A stretch of 64,000 nt of DNA, taken from contig JAAEAF010002633.1 in the NCBI GenBank assembly GCA_011037195.1, positions 48,054-112,053 of the forward strand. Reading direction: 5' to 3'. The notes beneath the pieces are model-generated. The model worked only from the letters and a program-made list of their open reading frames with translations, did no database searches and was not told the origin of the DNA. Position numbers and translations under genes: made by a program. Shown piece after piece: positions 34,131 through 45,464 of this stretch; within the stretch, counting starts at the first letter, position 1; each line of letters opens with the position of its first letter. This stretch comes from Triatoma infestans. Its lineage: Eukaryota > Arthropoda > Insecta > Hemiptera > Reduviidae.

Positions 34131-34714
34131 CTAGGGGAGAGGAAAAATAGGAATAAGAAAATAAATCTTATGTGCCAGTAACTCTTGAGTCTTGATCCAT
34201 ACACTGCTGCTTGGCTGATGATTGTAGATAAATGGGCTGCCAGAATCTGCACGGCAGGAAACCAACCGGAAATAACAACCATGTAATTTCACAATAACCT
34301 ATGCAGTCCCGAGAGAACCGAGCCGCTAAGTCGACAAAAGGACCAGTTTATTAACACTACCCAAGAAAACCAGAAGTAACAAACTTGGTTGGGTTTTCAC
34401 AATTAAGGGCAACCGAACTGGCATGAATTGTATAGGCAGTACACTGTGACCTATTCAAGGAAGTGTTGCATAACGACTTACTTCTTCGAGCTTAAAATGG
34501 CGGCTAAGTGAGAGAACAGAAAATGCACAGGTTACCCCCTCTGTACACTTAGGACAGAGCCTAAATAAATTAGTAAATTATTATCAAGTTAGTACAATAG
34601 CTCCCTCCAAAATAAAATTATTGTAAGCCTTTGGCAGTAAATTTAAATTTACATTAAATACCGAACAACATTTGAAACTTAATGTCACATATTCTGCTTC
34701 TGCATGGGATTCTC
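34131..34714. other. unrecognised, less AT-rich block
   Basis: Richer in G+C than the surroundings, with no internal repeat partner found. Possibly an old LTR or a UTR; no assignment is made. Confidence 0.35.
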
Positions 34715-34719
34715 CCCAT

Positions 34720-35320
34720 CCTCCCGAAAAAAATCATGTTTTCCGGGAGTTGTTTCAAATAAAAGCGACAGGCAATTTATATGTGTGTGTGTAGATAGAA
34801 TATCAAGTTTAAAAGTTTACAAAAAGTCCTTAGGAGCCATTTTCAAAAAATCCGTGAAAAATTAAAGAAAACAAAATTCAATAAAGCCCACAGGTTTCTG
34901 AGCTTAGATGATGTCGTGTTGCGTATTTTTGTCTCAGTTGTTGGTGTAAGAAGCCGTGTTGGTATCTAATGTGAATTTCCTACGATTTGTCTTTTTTGTG
35001 ATTTGTGACGATCCCCCTCAAAAAAAAAAAAACCCTAAAACAATTTTCGTGGAAAACGTTTCCAATCTCAAGTGATAGATAGATATAGCTGTTTATGGCA
35101 ATAGTTGAGTATAATAGCAAGTTTAATGAATAATGATTCCCAAACGGAATATCAAATTTGAAATTCCTGTGATTTTTCGTTTTTAAGTTTCCTAAAAACA
35201 ATTTTTACTCACTTAGAAGACTCAGAAAAACATGTATTTCCTGTCAAAATTCAATTTCGAAAAAATTTGGCACAATTGCAATTATTTCTCTTAAAGCCAT
35301 AAGAGAAAGAATAAAGCAAG
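34720..35320 (+). mobile_element. family A, diverged copy without 5' end
   Basis: Holds TTTTCCGGGAGTTGTTTCAAATAAAAG, GGAGCCATTTTCAAAAAATC, ACGGAATATCAAATTTGAAATTCC, GTGATTTTTCGTTTTTAAG and a 3' end (AATTTGGCACAATTGCAATTATTTC, CATAAGAGAAAGA). It is followed within 70 bases by the next copy in the same orientation. Confidence 0.65.
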
Positions 35321-35386
35321 GTGTGAATAAATAAAGTTCTTCCTCTTTAGTTGCTCCGAACGCCAAGACACCAATAAATAAAAAAA

Positions 35387-36284
35387 TCTGGTGTGAAACA
35401 CACACACAACTTTCTCTTACTCCAGTTTTCAAAAATTGAAATTGACAAATTTTATAGTTAGTGTACCACATTTAATGAAATTCGTCGAAAACTGAAAAAC
35501 TGTTCAATAAAAGCGCACTTTCGGTTTACTAATTTTTTTGAAACGTAATTTTGGCCATCTATATATTTCTAATTTGTTTGGATGGTAGAATTGTGTAAAC
35601 ATCAACTATGATAGCACTTCAGAGAAAAACATAACCCCACCACCCCTACCCCAAAAACCCCCTTAAATGACATTATCAAGGGGAAATGTTTCAAATAAAT
35701 AGCAGCTCTTAAACTGAAAAATACATTTCACTAAAAGTCAGTTGGTCATCTGATTTTTTTCAAATTCGGAATTCCAACAACATATTTAATTCTAATTAAT
35801 ATTATTTTTAGATGACAGAATTATATAGTAAAACTGAAATACCACTTTAGAAGTAAACCTTACCCCAACCCTTCCCCCAAAACTAACCTTAAATGAAATT
35901 TTCCGGAGGAATGTTTCAAATAAAAGTTGTAGCTCTTTGTATGTGTACTTGATATATAACATGTTTCAAGAAAATCGTCGGAGCCACTTTTTAAAAAATC
36001 ACAAAAAAGTAAAAAAAAACAGTTAAGTGGTACTTCCGGTTGAGGAATTTTGTCAGATGACCCACTGTCGGATCCCATGGTGATACCTAAACGGAATATC
36101 GAGTTTGAACTTTCTACGATCTTTCGTTTCTGATCTATGCTGTTCACATACATACATGCGCACACATCACCACTTTCTAAGAACCACTTTTTTGGACTCA
36201 GGGTACCTCAAAACGGATATTTTCTGGTGTAAACCGCGATATCGTAAATTTGACACGACTACAATACTAAGAGTAAGAGAAAGT
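35387..36284 (+). mobile_element. family A, near full-length copy
   Basis: From TCTGGTGTGAAACACACACAC and ACTTTCTCTTACTCC to ACTAAGAGTAAGAGAAAGT, about 900 bases. The CA microsatellite is almost lost (only CATACATACATGCGCACACA-like sequence) and the 3' hairpin is shortened. Confidence 0.75.
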
Positions 36285-36431
36285 GTAAAAATATGTTGGA
36301 ACCAAAACAGTGTATACAGATAATTCGGAGGTACAATTACAAATGAAGTAAATATCACCAGACTGAAAGTAAAAAAATAACATTGGAGCGGTCAGAGCCA
36401 TTTTCGTGGTACGCCTGCTTTTACTTTGTGG

Positions 36432-36472
36432 TCATCGACCGTTTCGGGTCGTTCGCCCATCTTCAGGATGCG
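36432..36472 (-). ncRNA. hammerhead ribozyme motif (left of pair)
   Basis: Minus strand: CATC, CTGAAGA, TGGGCGAACGACCC, GAAACGGTC, GATG. The CTGANGA and GAAA boxes and stem I (CATC/GATG) are intact. Stem II has an inserted A, and stem III is ACGGT with one C lost. Confidence 0.6.
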
Positions 36473-36537
36473 TTTTTCAGACCGTGTAACAACACAGACT
36501 TGCACAGAGCAAACTTAGTTTTCACACTGTCTGAAAA

Positions 36538-36580
36538 ACGCATCTGAAGATGGGCGAACGCCCGAAACCGGTCGATGACC
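36538..36580 (+). ncRNA. hammerhead ribozyme motif (right of pair)
   Basis: CTGAAGA, stem II GGGC-GAAC-GCCC, GAAACCGGTC, GATG. The core is intact, but one C of stem I before CTGAAGA is lost compared with 31091-31130. Confidence 0.65.
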
Positions 36581-36744
36581 ACAAAATGAAGCAGGCTACC
36601 ACGGAAAATGTCTCTGATGCTTTCCAGCTCTGCGGAACCAACCACCACAACAACTATTGGAGCCGGTGTTGAGCAAATCACGAAAATAGAATAGGCGCCA
36701 TTCAGTGAAGCGGTATTCAAGCTATAACGCTGGTGTAACTAGCT

Positions 36745-36865
36745 GGGTAGTGAAACTAGCTAGGTAAGTACTGTTACATTGTTATCACACTGTTTATCAA
36801 AACTTTCTGATGAGTGAGCAAATGCTTGGAATCTAAGTCGATAACCATGACATAAAGAAAAAAAC
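36745..36865 (+). ncRNA. decayed hammerhead-bearing repeat
   Basis: CACACTGTTTATCAAAACTTT, then CTGATGAGTGAGCAAATGCTTGGAATCTAAG-type sequence, then GTCGATAACCATGACATAAAG. This aligns with 36530-36590. The first box CTGATGA is intact; the second has become GAATC, so the motif is dead. It is closest to the copy at 15871-15966. Confidence 0.5.
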
Positions 36866-37740
36866 ACGCTATCAAAGAAGAATAATCTCTAATTAGATCG
36901 AAATGGTAGAATATAATCTCTGAATGAATTTACATATTTTCCTAGTTAAACTTGACTAATAATAGCAATATCTTATTATTTCAGTATAATCTAGCAATCT
37001 TGACATACTTGTGTAATATTAGCTTAACTGGGATCTCCAACTTTAATTATCTACATACATCATCATATGAAGCAAATTAATTAGACGACGGGTGTCTGTA
37101 TTTTTTCTTTTAATTCAGTGATGATCTCAGCATACATTTGGTTTATATAATTAGTCCAAAGCAGACTGGATAAATAATCCTTCATCTTTAATATAAATAT
37201 TTTGATTCAAATACAAAGATATATTTTGTTGAATATGTGGATCAGCTAAAGCAGCTAAAGAACCATAACAAAAACAAAAAATCAAACATCATGTTTCTAG
37301 GAAAACTCATACAACCCAAATGGAACGCAAAGTCCATTTGGGTGAGATGGATGTTTGGAAAAAGAATATCATCGAGATTTCGTTCTATTATTACAAAAAT
37401 AAAAACAAGCCATCAGAGCATGCAGCGAAAGCACCTCGGGTCGATTAGCGTGGAATAAATTCAAGAACCAATCATCAACTGGCAAAATGTTGCCAAAAAT
37501 TCTGTGTATTTGGAAGGAAAAACGAACTATCATCAATAGTCTGTAATATGAACATCTTTGGGCGAATTAATAAATATAAATTGTATCAAAATAGATCCTT
37601 GTTAAATATTTTATAATTTTAAAGTAGGGAATTTTTCCAAGGTATATATTTATAAAGTTGGGTTTTTTGAAGGTTGAAAGGCACAAAAGAAACAGTTAGC
37701 TGAGTCAGAGATACCTGGCCTACCACTATCATTACATTTA
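36866..37740. other. nothing recognised
   Basis: AT-rich sequence. A 73-codon frame (37237-37458) is basic (many K, R) without a recognised family. Confidence 0.4.
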
Positions 37741-37745
37741 TTTAG

Positions 37746-37996
37746 GACAAATGGAATTTCCCCCCTTCTTACTTTCCCCGGGGTGGAGGTAGAATATATA
37801 AGGTGGACCCTTTTAGGGAGGGGCAGTTCAATTCCAATTTATGTTGTAAAAGGAGTGAAATCTGTCATCAGGACAAGCTATGTTACAGTAGTGAGTGGTG
37901 GAAGTGCTTCAAGAAATCCAACCTTCTTCAAGTTACAGATTGTGTAAAATGTGTAAGTTGTAAATGCGATTACTCCCAAATGACAAGACACTGAAC
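37746..37996 (+). other. candidate exon encoding a cysteine-rich peptide
   Basis: An open frame follows an acceptor-like TTTATTTAG (37737-37745) and runs to a TGA at 37992-37994. After a proline- and glycine-rich stretch and DPFREGQFN comes a block of about 50 residues with nine cysteines. The spacing is CC, five residues, C, five, C, seven, C, ten, C, then CVKCVSCKC at the end. There is no ATG or signal peptide in the segment, so it would need an upstream exon. A short second copy of the DPFRE sequence lies at 38116-38161 behind another acceptor-like CTCTCCAACACAG. No family was recognised; a secreted disulphide-rich or a metal-binding peptide are both possible, as is chance. Confidence 0.3.
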
Positions 37997-39080
37997 AAGA
38001 ATGTTGTTATATCACAATATTATGATCTTTACTTATTCTGCAATATATTTTGTTTATTTAATTATATATATTTTGAATCTATATATTTAGTTGTTTTTTT
38101 CATCCTCTCCAACACAGACCTCACAGATCCCTTTAGAGAAGATTTCAATTATGAATTATAATAATTAATTATTAATTAACATATTTAATGTACCCCCTGC
38201 CATACAAATTATATTGCAAGTCATCAAGAGTAATGATAAACTGAAGACTGCGAATCTGACTAAGGCGACGGTATTTTCAGAGGAAAGTACTTTTATTCAA
38301 AGGACAATAATTTAGACCTTTTATAAGTAATTTTATTCCAGGACAACGGTCGCCCAGTTATTTGGCAATCAACTCTTGGGCAACTTCTGAGAAATTAGGA
38401 TTGCTAATAATTAGGCACATCTCTCTTTACAGCCCAGATTCTTGCACCTTTTATTATAACCTTTTAGATCTTATTAAATCGTAAAAATTCACAATTATTT
38501 TTTTTTTCTTCTCTAAGTGACAGGTTTATTATACACATTCCTATTCCACCCAATATCTCCTACTTTTCGGTTCGCTTCTAAAAAAACAGCCAGAACACTA
38601 GAGATTGTTTTGCATGAAACATTGCATGGTGTTTGAAGTAAGTGTCAAAACTAAAATAACAATAGTTCTTAAGACCTTCAAATATCTTGTACTAGTTTTT
38701 ATTTTAGTTATTTATCAATATGTCTCACAGCTTGTCTCAAAACTTGTTATTACCAACTAGTTATATTGTTTGAATAATAACTGTAATTATGTTTAAATCA
38801 CTTAAAAATTCAACCTTAATACAAAAAATAGTATATAGTGATAGAAACTACAGTACTTAATAGAGATTGTGATTAAAAGTCAATTGCTGTTATCCTCTCG
38901 AAATCTACACTTTTAAGAACAATCTTCGGTGGTACTATTTCTGATTTCTGCGAGATGAAACCACCTAAGATTTATCCCCAATGCTTAAAAAAAAAACGGC
39001 ATAAGTTGTATGAATAGTGTTCAAATGGGTTAATCCATTCAAAGTGGTCAAATAAATGTGCAGGACGCCCAATTAAGATT
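37997..39080. other. nothing recognised
   Basis: AT-rich, apart from the short DPFRE-like duplication at 38116-38161 mentioned with the preceding segment. Confidence 0.4.
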
Positions 39081-39420
39081 CAACTCTTTCATTTGAATTT
39101 TCTATTGATGCTCCATACTACAGAAGATAGACAGAGTTAGGATGATAGAAAAACAAATCCTGATGTTTGCGGAGAGAAGAAATACTCTTACTCTAGGAAT
39201 ACGTACATTGTATGCCGATTGCCGCAGGATCGAGGAGGAAACCTCTGATGAGGACAAGGTTTCTTCAACCGTGGACTGGCAATGAAACTAAGAGCTTCAT
39301 GACGGAACCACTTTCAGCTTTGCTGAGTCTGATTAAGAGGGCGAAGCTGAAGGATGTGCTATGATAAAGAGGAGAACCACAGTAGATTTCTTAATGCAGG
39401 TCGCAGTGGAACGAGGCGAC
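39081..39420. other. unrecognised G+C-richer block
   Basis: Plus-strand frames over 39130-39290 are open for 40-50 codons (for example around LYADCRRIEEETSDED). Composition differs from the neighbouring DNA. It may be a fragment of an unknown retroelement; nothing could be assigned. Confidence 0.25.
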
Positions 39421-40865
39421 TTACCCTCCCCGTCTGTCCATCTAATGTAATCTATTCTAGGATAGCGCTAATCCACATATTGCGCAATCAATATGAAATA
39501 AACTTTTCGAAAATTCGACTGGGAAATTCAGCGATATCTTTCTTACATATTATATCTCTTACCATCAAATTTCTTTTCGTTTTGTCCTTTCATGGTGTCA
39601 GTACATGGTGACAAGTTTCTCGGCAAATTGAAAACAAATATGCAAAAGTGGCTCATATTTTATGATAAAGAATTTTATTTAAGAAACTAATAGAGGGATG
39701 GGATAACTATATAAATGTATTAAGGGTAGTATGTCAAAAAAATAGATAAATTGTTATTATCCATTTAATAAACTATATTAAATCTAAAAACCATTCTTAT
39801 CACTTTATTTATTGAATAACCTACGTTTAATGAAACTTTATAAAAGGCTTAATGAGGTATACATGAAATAACCTTTTTGCCATGATTTTGATGCAAAAAA
39901 AAAATATTACACTTAATACGTTCCACAGGAGCATACATAGTTTACTTTATAGAATATAAATATAAAAGCAAGATTAATGATTTAAATTTTAACATCCAAA
40001 AGACACGACACATTCATCTCTACTTTAAATTAAGTTCTATGTTGAACGTATGTTTATGTAAAGTTTGGAAGCTAGGCAAAATAATTACCTCTGAATAAGC
40101 TTGGAGTGCTGTTAACGGCCCAAGAATACATCCACTGTCTCAATCAATCCGAGAGGAACAGGGCACTTTATTTGCGGAGGTATATTACGAGGGATTTATA
40201 TATACTACCAGTATATTAATGAGGTTCTGGGTTTAGTTAAAAACAAATAATAAAATTATCTTGAAATTAAAACTCCCCAATTAATTCTTAAAAAAAAGAA
40301 GAAAAGAATCCTAAAAAATTAAAGGGCCAGCAATATTTATAGCTGGTTAGCAACGCTATTTACGCAAAGAAAGAGAGGTTTATACGAAATTCTTCTTCAA
40401 GTAATAAGTGCAATAACAGTCAAGGTAGATTGAGTTCAACTGTATTAATAGCGCCCAATTTTCGGTTGAACTTTATCTAGCTAATGGTGAAGTTAGAGCA
40501 ATATATTGCACTAGCCATCTCTCCTAACTCAACATGGGTCACACACATTTTTAACTTGCGAAGATTTATATCTTTGAAAGGCAGCGAGTAAAAAACATGG
40601 CACACTGAAAATTGAATGTAAACTCAATCTGATAATAACTTGTTTTATGAATTTAAAACTTAAAATAAAGTTCATATATTCGCAAGTTCAGTTTTATTAC
40701 TTAATTAATAAACTTGAAAGTGAGCAATATTTATTTGAATAATCCTGATATAAGAATATTAATTTATTAATGTTCTAAAAACACAATACATATTTGGTAT
40801 TTTGATTCTCGGATTTGGTTTTATATTTATATGACATGTACACAATTTGGACTAATTAAGTAATT
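39421..40865. other. nothing recognised
   Basis: AT-rich sequence with no supported gene or repeat. Confidence 0.45.
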
Positions 40866-40868
40866 AGT

Positions 40869-41112
40869 ACCTCACGCGTTGGTCTAGTGGCTAGCGCACT
40901 CGCCTTTCGTGCGGGAATTCAGAATTCGATTCCCGCGTGGGCAAAGTCGGTGTTGACCCAGCATCGTGATGAAAAATGGGAAGCTACAGTTAGTAGCGCC
41001 CTAGGCCGGAACTAAACGGAGTGGGAACTACGGCGTGCTTACAAAACGCCCCCTCCTATTCATATCGACGTCTGGCAAACCTTGGCCCTTCATGGGCTTT
41101 GCATAGGGCACA
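40869..41112 (+). repeat. tRNA-derived SINE, family 1, copy 2
   Basis: The head is a well-kept tRNA-like sequence: box A TGGTCTAGTGG (40880-40890, perfect) and box B ATTCGATTCCC (about 40924-40934, first base changed). It is followed by a non-tRNA body shared with 13098-13331 that ends near CCTTCATGGGCTTTGCATAGGG. Pol III transcription and mobilisation by a non-LTR element are inferred from the type. The tRNA species of origin cannot be fixed. A lone tRNA gene is unlikely because the body is also repeated. Confidence 0.8.
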
Positions 41113-42195
41113 GGGTTTTTTAAATAATTAGTCGATATTATAAAGTTTGTAATTAGTGTCAGGGAACTTGTTTTTTTTTTGTTTGTTGTTTACTAATTAT
41201 TCGATGATATTAACGACTTGGATGAAATCATCATAATGAGAAACATTTTATCGCAATGATGTGTAAAATATTTAAGGGTGTTTTAAGAAAAGCAATTTTT
41301 AATGTAATCTGCAATAATTAAAAGGCCTTCTGCCTCTGCTCGGAGGTAATGTTCTCGGTCTTTGGTGGGAAGGTCCGACCGAAGTTGATTCCCATGGAAG
41401 CTCCAAGATTTCTACCAGCGATTTCCAAATATGGTGCAAATATCTGGTGCTAAATTTTGAAATCAGAATTCTCATAACAATATCTAAAATTTTATCAAAT
41501 ACGTTCCACTGGAACGTACTAGAAACAGAACAGAATCATACAGAATAACATCCAACACAAATACTGGTCGGCCGACATTCTCACCATTATTATAAATAAA
41601 GTGGTGATGGGCAGTGTGTCCGTAACGAGAGAAAACTGCCACTACTGTAGAATTTAAAGCGCCTTAAAAAAAAAAAATAAAATAGCAATTTCCTTATGGC
41701 TATACTATATTCACGGTTATGTTAAAAGTATTTTTCTCAGGTCCAGCCTCTCTATAAAGCATTACAGTAAATGACGTAAATGTAGGGTTATTTTTCGACA
41801 ATTTTCCACCGTAATAAGCAGAACAAGGATACAAAATTAAAAATAAAATAAATAAAATATAGTGGTTTTTTGTTATTCAAGGACATAAAGATACAATGTC
41901 ACAATGTGAACCATTTTAATAAATAACCTAACTCTAGCTACGTGTTGCGGTAGAAAACTATTGTTCACCTCTTTTATTATAATCATTATTTTTACAACAG
42001 TATAACAACATATTAATTATGTGGGAGATATCCAAAATGTAGGATTTCTTTTTTTGGCATCTCCAACAGCAAACATGCATGAACAGTAACTGCATCACTC
42101 CTTCATGAGAAGATCTCAAAATATATGACAGATTTAAAAAAAAATCCTGTTGTTACTTGTATCTGAGGGCTATTATCAAACTTTTGAAATGTATT
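41113..42195. other. nothing recognised
   Basis: No supported gene. Homopolymer runs near 41168 and 41667. Confidence 0.45.
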
Positions 42196-42553
42196 TGGTC
42201 TGTTGGTTGTTGTTTGTAGTGGCTTGTGGCGTGAGCGGTTTAGTAAAAGGGCTTGATATATGTTTAGGAAATAAGAAAGTAGTCTCCACTGCCAACAATA
42301 AATATATTCTATTAAAATAATAACTACAAGTTATTTGCAAATAAATTATTAACTTATTAATACGCAATGATGCTATGAGAGCAAAAAAAAAACAAGTGTT
42401 CTGCTTCGGTGTCTACAACAAACTGTCCTGAAGGAATGATCTAGAATAAAGGCAAATCTTTATCACTGGCAAGAGTTTAAGAGAGCGATTCCTGAAGCAA
42501 GTGTTCTGGCTTTGAAAGCAGAATGCAGACTCTCCGAAAGAATGCCTTCTCTT
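42196..42553 (+). repeat. dispersed repeat, family C, copy 2
   Basis: Aligns with 9233-9605 through GAGCGGTTTAGTAAAAGGGCTTG, TTTAAGAGAGCGATTCCTGA, GTGTTCTGG and GAAAGAATGCCTTCTCT. A CGTTA/TTAATA-rich middle differs. Confidence 0.55.
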
Positions 42554-42875
42554 ACAAAACAGTTGGCCAAGTGGCATTGTATTAATTTAACGGATTCTTG
42601 TGCCTTTGTCTCTTGGTTTGCTCTGACCTAGATTGCAGAACCTGGCTCTATCTCCATCACTTAAAAACACTACTTGAACTAGCTAATTTTCACAATTATT
42701 CTACTAGACTATTTTCCAAACCTATTATTTTTCCATTTCTTTCTTCCACTACACTTTATTAACCTTATTTAGTAATCACATTTCAAAATAAATCTCTCAC
42801 CCCTTGAAAAATGTATTCCAAAGATTACTTTCACTTATGTGTAAAATTTTTAGAAATATATTCCTTTAAAGTTTC
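42554..42875. other. nothing recognised
   Basis: Short spacer without a supported feature. Confidence 0.4.
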
Positions 42876-43030
42876 CACGGCCATTTTCATGAAAAAAACT
42901 TGAGTTTCCGAGTTGAGACCGCGTCAACTGTTTTTGCTAAAAAAAACCAACGTTTCGCCCATATTGCAATGAGCCTCTTCACCTTCGGAGGGTTGTGACA
43001 CCTTAAAAGCCAATAAGGCGATTGGTAGAG
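42876..43030 (-). repeat. hammerhead-bearing repeat, single arm
   Basis: Same 150-base unit as 6842-7000 (GCCATTTTCATGAAAAAAA, TTGAGACCGCGTCAACTG, CGTTTCGCCCATATTGCAATG). Here no inverted mate is present. Confidence 0.65.
42941..42990 (-). ncRNA. hammerhead ribozyme motif, slightly mutated
   Basis: Minus strand: TGAAGAGGCTCATTGCAAT, ATGGGC, GAAACGTTGG. The stem II hairpin and GAAA are intact. The first C of CTGAAGA is G, and the triplet is GTT, which is less favourable but still of NUH type. Confidence 0.5.
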
Positions 43031-43534
43031 AAGGATTGTGTGGAAGGAGCCCCTTCCCTTTAGTAAATAATGGTAAAAATGGGAGGGAGGGGAGAGTATA
43101 GATACATATATAAAATATGCGAGCTTTGTAATTTTAAGTAACATGGTTGAAAGGAATTGAATAGAACCAACCATATGTATATATATAAAACACTTACTTT
43201 TCTAACCTAGCAACGTCACAAAGTATTGTTTCAACTTGAATAATTACCTTTCCAACATTAGTTATATACATATACGTACATACAGCATGTCTTTGTTAGC
43301 CATAAACAATACGTACAATTAATTTAATGTCTGCCTGAATGTTTACAAAGTTTGTAATCTCTAAAATGGACAAGAGACTTTATAATAATCGCTAAAAACT
43401 ATTATATATAATACTATTTTCAATATAAAGTTTATATTTATTTATTTATTTATTTATTAAATAATTGTATTTATTTCAAATAAACAATTTTTATATATAA
43501 AAAAAAAAACAACACTTTTTTCTTTTTTTTAATT
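43031..43534. other. nothing recognised
   Basis: AT-rich, with a TTTA microsatellite at about 43436-43460. Confidence 0.45.
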
Positions 43535-43840
43535 TCTCCTATCGCTGAAAGAAAATCATGTCAGGTTTCCGAAACTGTATCTGTCACAGAAAGATATCCT
43601 GAGTATGAACACAACTTATCAGAAAATATCGAAAGTTCGACCAAAATTGATATTCCGTTTAGCTATTTGAAGAGGATAAACCAGAAAAAATAACAGTTAA
43701 AATTTGATAACCACAAGTTCCCTTATATCAAAAGTTCATTCTGTTTTTGTTTATCATGATTTTTCTCAAACGCCACTCATTTTCTTTGAAACTGGCTTAC
43801 AAATTACACATATATGTACAAAATATTTTTTCCAATGAAT
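43535..43840 (-). mobile_element. family A, decayed copy
   Basis: TTTCTCCTATCGC, TCAGGTTTCCGAAACTG, TTGATATTCCGTTTAGCTATTTG and GATTTTTCTCAAACGCC follow the family A order on the minus strand. Confidence 0.5.
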
Positions 43841-44165
43841 TTCTAAAGGAAGCACGGAATTAAATTTCTTCTTTAATGCCTTTTTTAAAATCCGCTCAGC
43901 CTACATTGTAATAATAAGGATAAATGAATGTGTTATGACAAAAGCCGAGCTTTAAATGAAAACAGTAATTTTGAAAATTGAAAATTTATAGAAAATATCG
44001 TGTCACAAGGTCTGTTTATAAAAATGGAAGTTTTTAAGAGAGAAGAAAACCTAAAAAAAAAAATATATATATATATATATATTAATACTAAGGAAATTAG
44101 GGAATATCCGTTAGTGAAAATAAAAAACTAAATCCAATAGTAAAAAAGTAAGTAAAGTGAATACC
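43841..44165. other. nothing recognised
   Basis: AT-rich sequence with a TA tract at about 44063-44082. Confidence 0.4.
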
Positions 44166-44169
44166 ATTT

Positions 44170-44362
44170 TTAGGCGGGCTTAACGTCCCCCAAAATACAA
44201 ATTAGGTGTCGTGGAAGGGGGCGGAAGCACCTTACTTTACTAGTTAAAATTTTTACAACAATAACAATATAAATTTAGCAGGTTATACGCTGGACTCGAA
44301 CCTGGGGTCATCCCACTTACACGTCCCGTTTCATAACCCTACACCAAACAACCCCCCCTCTA
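44170..44362 (-). repeat. tRNA-derived SINE, family 2, copy 1
   Basis: On the minus strand: a TTGTTTGGTGTAGGGTT head (box A-like TGGTGTAGGG) and a perfect box B GGTTCGAGTCC (about 44290-44302). The body, with TAAATTTATATTGTTATTG and GTGCTTCCGCCCCC, ends in TTAAGCCCGCCTA. It is shared with 59918-60088. Confidence 0.7.
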
Positions 44363-44760
44363 AATCAATAGATAACTGCGGTATTTAATAATTTATATTA
44401 GTATTAAAGGAGAGAGAAAGAATATAATTACAGTTAGAATAGGATGACCTTGTTAAGGACAAAAATCAATAAGAATATTAATCTTCAACTAAGAAGTTAA
44501 GTTTGCTGATTTACTTAACGGTATGTAATGAAGTATACAGCCTTGAAATGTGTATACCGCCTAGGTATATAATATCATTCCCTCTATTTTTCTACAATTA
44601 AATTAATTTTTCTTTTTCCCACTTAATTATGGTTCAATTTTATTCATTTATCAATTTGTTTTTTCTCACTCTCTATTTCCTGATTATTACTATTGTACAT
44701 ATCGTACCACATGCGAATCTGTTGGATGTAGGAGAGATTGACATGGCCCTGGGAAAAAAA
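44363..44760. other. nothing recognised
   Basis: AT-rich sequence. Confidence 0.4.
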
Positions 44761-45342
44761 AATCTGGTGTGAAACACTCACACAACTTTCTCTTACTCCA
44801 GGTTTCATAATTGTAATTGACAAACTTTATAGTTAGCATACAAAACTTAATTCGTCAGTGTTTTTTTTTTTATGGAAAAAATCACAAAATTTAAAATAAC
44901 TTCAGTAAAAACACACTTCCAAACTTTACTAATTTTCTTGAAAATCAGAATTTCAACAACATATTTAATTCTAATTAATATTATTTAGATGATAGAATTG
45001 TGTAATAAACTGAACTAACACTTTAGAAGAAACCGCAACCCACCCCTCCCCCAAAAGTACCCTTAAATGAATTTTCCCAGAGAAATGTTTCAAATAAAAG
45101 TTGTAGCACTTTGTATGTGTAGTTGATATAGACCAAGTTTCAAGAAACTCGTTTGAGCCATTTTTGAGAAAATCGCTAAAAAGTAAAAAAAAAAAAACAT
45201 TCAGTAAATTGGTACTTTCTATTGAGGAATTTTGACAGACAACCTATTGTCGGATCCCATCGTGATACCTTAACGGAATATCAAGTTTGAACTTTCTACG
45301 ATTTTTTCGTTTTTGAGCTAAGCTGTTCACATACACATATAT

Positions 45343-45346
45343 ACAC

Positions 45347-45384
<38 letters not shown>
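45343..45384. repeat. CA microsatellite (left of the nested insertion)
   Basis: About 17 CA units. The same position as the internal microsatellite of other family A copies. Confidence 0.9.
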
Positions 45385-45388
<4 letters not shown>

Positions 45389-45464
45389 AAGTTTCAAGAT
45401 GCAGAGGCTAATTTTGCTGAGAATAATTAAAGGTTTTAAAACTATATCATAGGAAGCGCATGAT

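Larger units (their letters stand above)
36405..36665. repeat. palindromic hammerhead-bearing repeat (PLE-related)
   Basis: The left half (36405-36480) is inverted relative to the right half (36530-36605). Both contain the block around GGGCGAACG and the CAGGCT and TTTTGTGGTCATCGACC sequences. The unique right end (36606-36665) includes CTTTCCAGCTCTGCGGAACC, shared with 30921-30960 and 47977-48002. Confidence 0.7.

Noticed and set aside
40869..40945. A functional tRNA gene
   Set aside because: The boxes are good, but the sequence is followed by a body shared with the copy at 13098-13331, so it is a SINE head.
42176..42367. 63-codon minus-strand frame as a gene
   Set aside because: It overlaps family C and has a low-complexity TTNNNQQT stretch; the frame is not kept in the copy at 9233-9605.
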